Positions 63,824 to 64,000 of a stretch of DNA of 64,000 nt are shown here, in pieces. Under the pieces are notes generated by a model. The model was not told the origin of the DNA. It was given only the letters and a program-made list of their open reading frames with translations, and ran no database searches. This stretch comes from JBBIQS01 sp037442205 (GTDB taxonomy: Bacteria; Myxococcota; Myxococcia; Myxococcales; UBA5297): assembly GCA_037442205.1 (NCBI GenBank), contig JBBIQS010000022.1:1-64000 (forward strand), written 5' to 3'. How positions within the stretch are numbered: the stretch's first letter is position 1; every line of letters begins with the position of its first letter. A program made the translations under genes and the position numbers.

Positions 63824-64000
63824 CTACGCCCCGCGCTCGATCACCCCCTGCGCCACCTCGCGGATGTGGCACGGCTCCGGCTCCTGCTCGTCGAGCCGGC
63901 CGTCGATGAGGAGGGTGGGGGAGCGCGGACGCGGTCGGGCCGCCCTTCGCTCTTGTTCTCCACCTCCGCCTGGCGGGTCGCCTCCTCGTCGAGCTTCTGC
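63824..64000 (-). pseudogene. Frameshifted thioredoxin-fold-like gene, truncated by the window edge
   Basis: Reading from the edge, one frame gives a charged helix and ENKSEGRPDRVRA, and after a one-base offset near 63917-63926 another frame continues SPTLLIDGRLDEQEPEP and CHIREVAQGVIERGA to TAG. Joined, they read as the C-terminal part of a thioredoxin/DsbA-like protein (the PTLLIDGR strand and loop). The break is beside a run of five G. It is either a real frameshift or a sequence error. The 5' part is outside the window. Confidence 0.45.

Overview
This window looks like chromosomal DNA from a member of the Myxococcota. The base composition is very GC-rich. The lineage is suggested by a DUF2378 (TIGR02265) protein, many cysteine-rich lipoproteins with Asp/Ala/Gly-rich linkers, stand-alone and hybrid sensor kinases, a Pkn2/PknB-type kinase with a periplasmic tail, and a SpoIID protein. 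The lineage is inferred from gene families, not proven. I see no rRNA, tRNA, CRISPR array, transposase or prophage.

Layout. Bases 1-7.3 kb: the end of a CsgG-like secreted protein, a Cys-rich lipoprotein, a MEDS-GAF histidine kinase pair and a PAS hybrid kinase. 7.7-14.4 kb: DUF2378, SpoIID, two small lipoproteins and a large EGF-like/clostripain lipoprotein. 14.4-17.7 kb: two paralogous membrane proteins bracketing two hydrolases and a PH-like membrane protein. 17.9-24.7 kb: a lipid or aryl-polyene-like set (COG4648 membrane protein, B12/radical SAM protein, FabZ-like dehydratase, acyl carrier protein, acyl-ACP ligase fused to a dehydratase). 24.9-32 kb: bacteriohemerythrin, envelope lipoproteins, a porin-like protein and a Ser/Thr kinase. 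32-42.5 kb: secreted and Cys-rich proteins, a collagen-like repeat protein and a small membrane/zinc-ribbon operon. 42.7-48.7 kb: Fic protein, diacylglycerol kinase, GyrI-like protein, DUF1622 protein and a beta-propeller lipoprotein. 48.9-52.8 kb: a glycosyltransferase/acyltransferase pair, a membrane hydrolase and a second Cys-rich lipoprotein. 52.9-58.4 kb: CoA-disulfide reductase-rhodanese, a second rhodanese and three secreted proteins. 58.5-64 kb: a TetR-controlled ABC exporter, a TonB-like protein and a frameshifted thioredoxin-fold gene at the edge.

How genes may work together. The ACP, ligase-dehydratase, dehydratase and COG4648 protein, plus the glycosyltransferase/acyltransferase pair 25 kb away, match parts usually seen in aryl-polyene-type acyl lipid clusters, but no ketosynthase or ketoreductase is present here. 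The ABC exporter has a 9-bp-arm palindrome over its start codon and a divergent TetR gene, which gives a simple regulatory model. The two rhodaneses and the flavoprotein form a persulfide/CoA-disulfide handling pair.

The most unusual small-scale features are: a compensating pair of one-base indels that removes the conserved lysine of a receiver domain (4.45 kb); a relic whose two halves match one nearby gene in opposite orientations (28.45 kb); a five-copy 42-bp repeat (34.0-34.2 kb); a lipoprotein whose signal sequence lies upstream of its first standard start codon (27.2 kb); and a frameshifted gene at 63.9 kb. Some of these could be sequence errors and need read-level checks.
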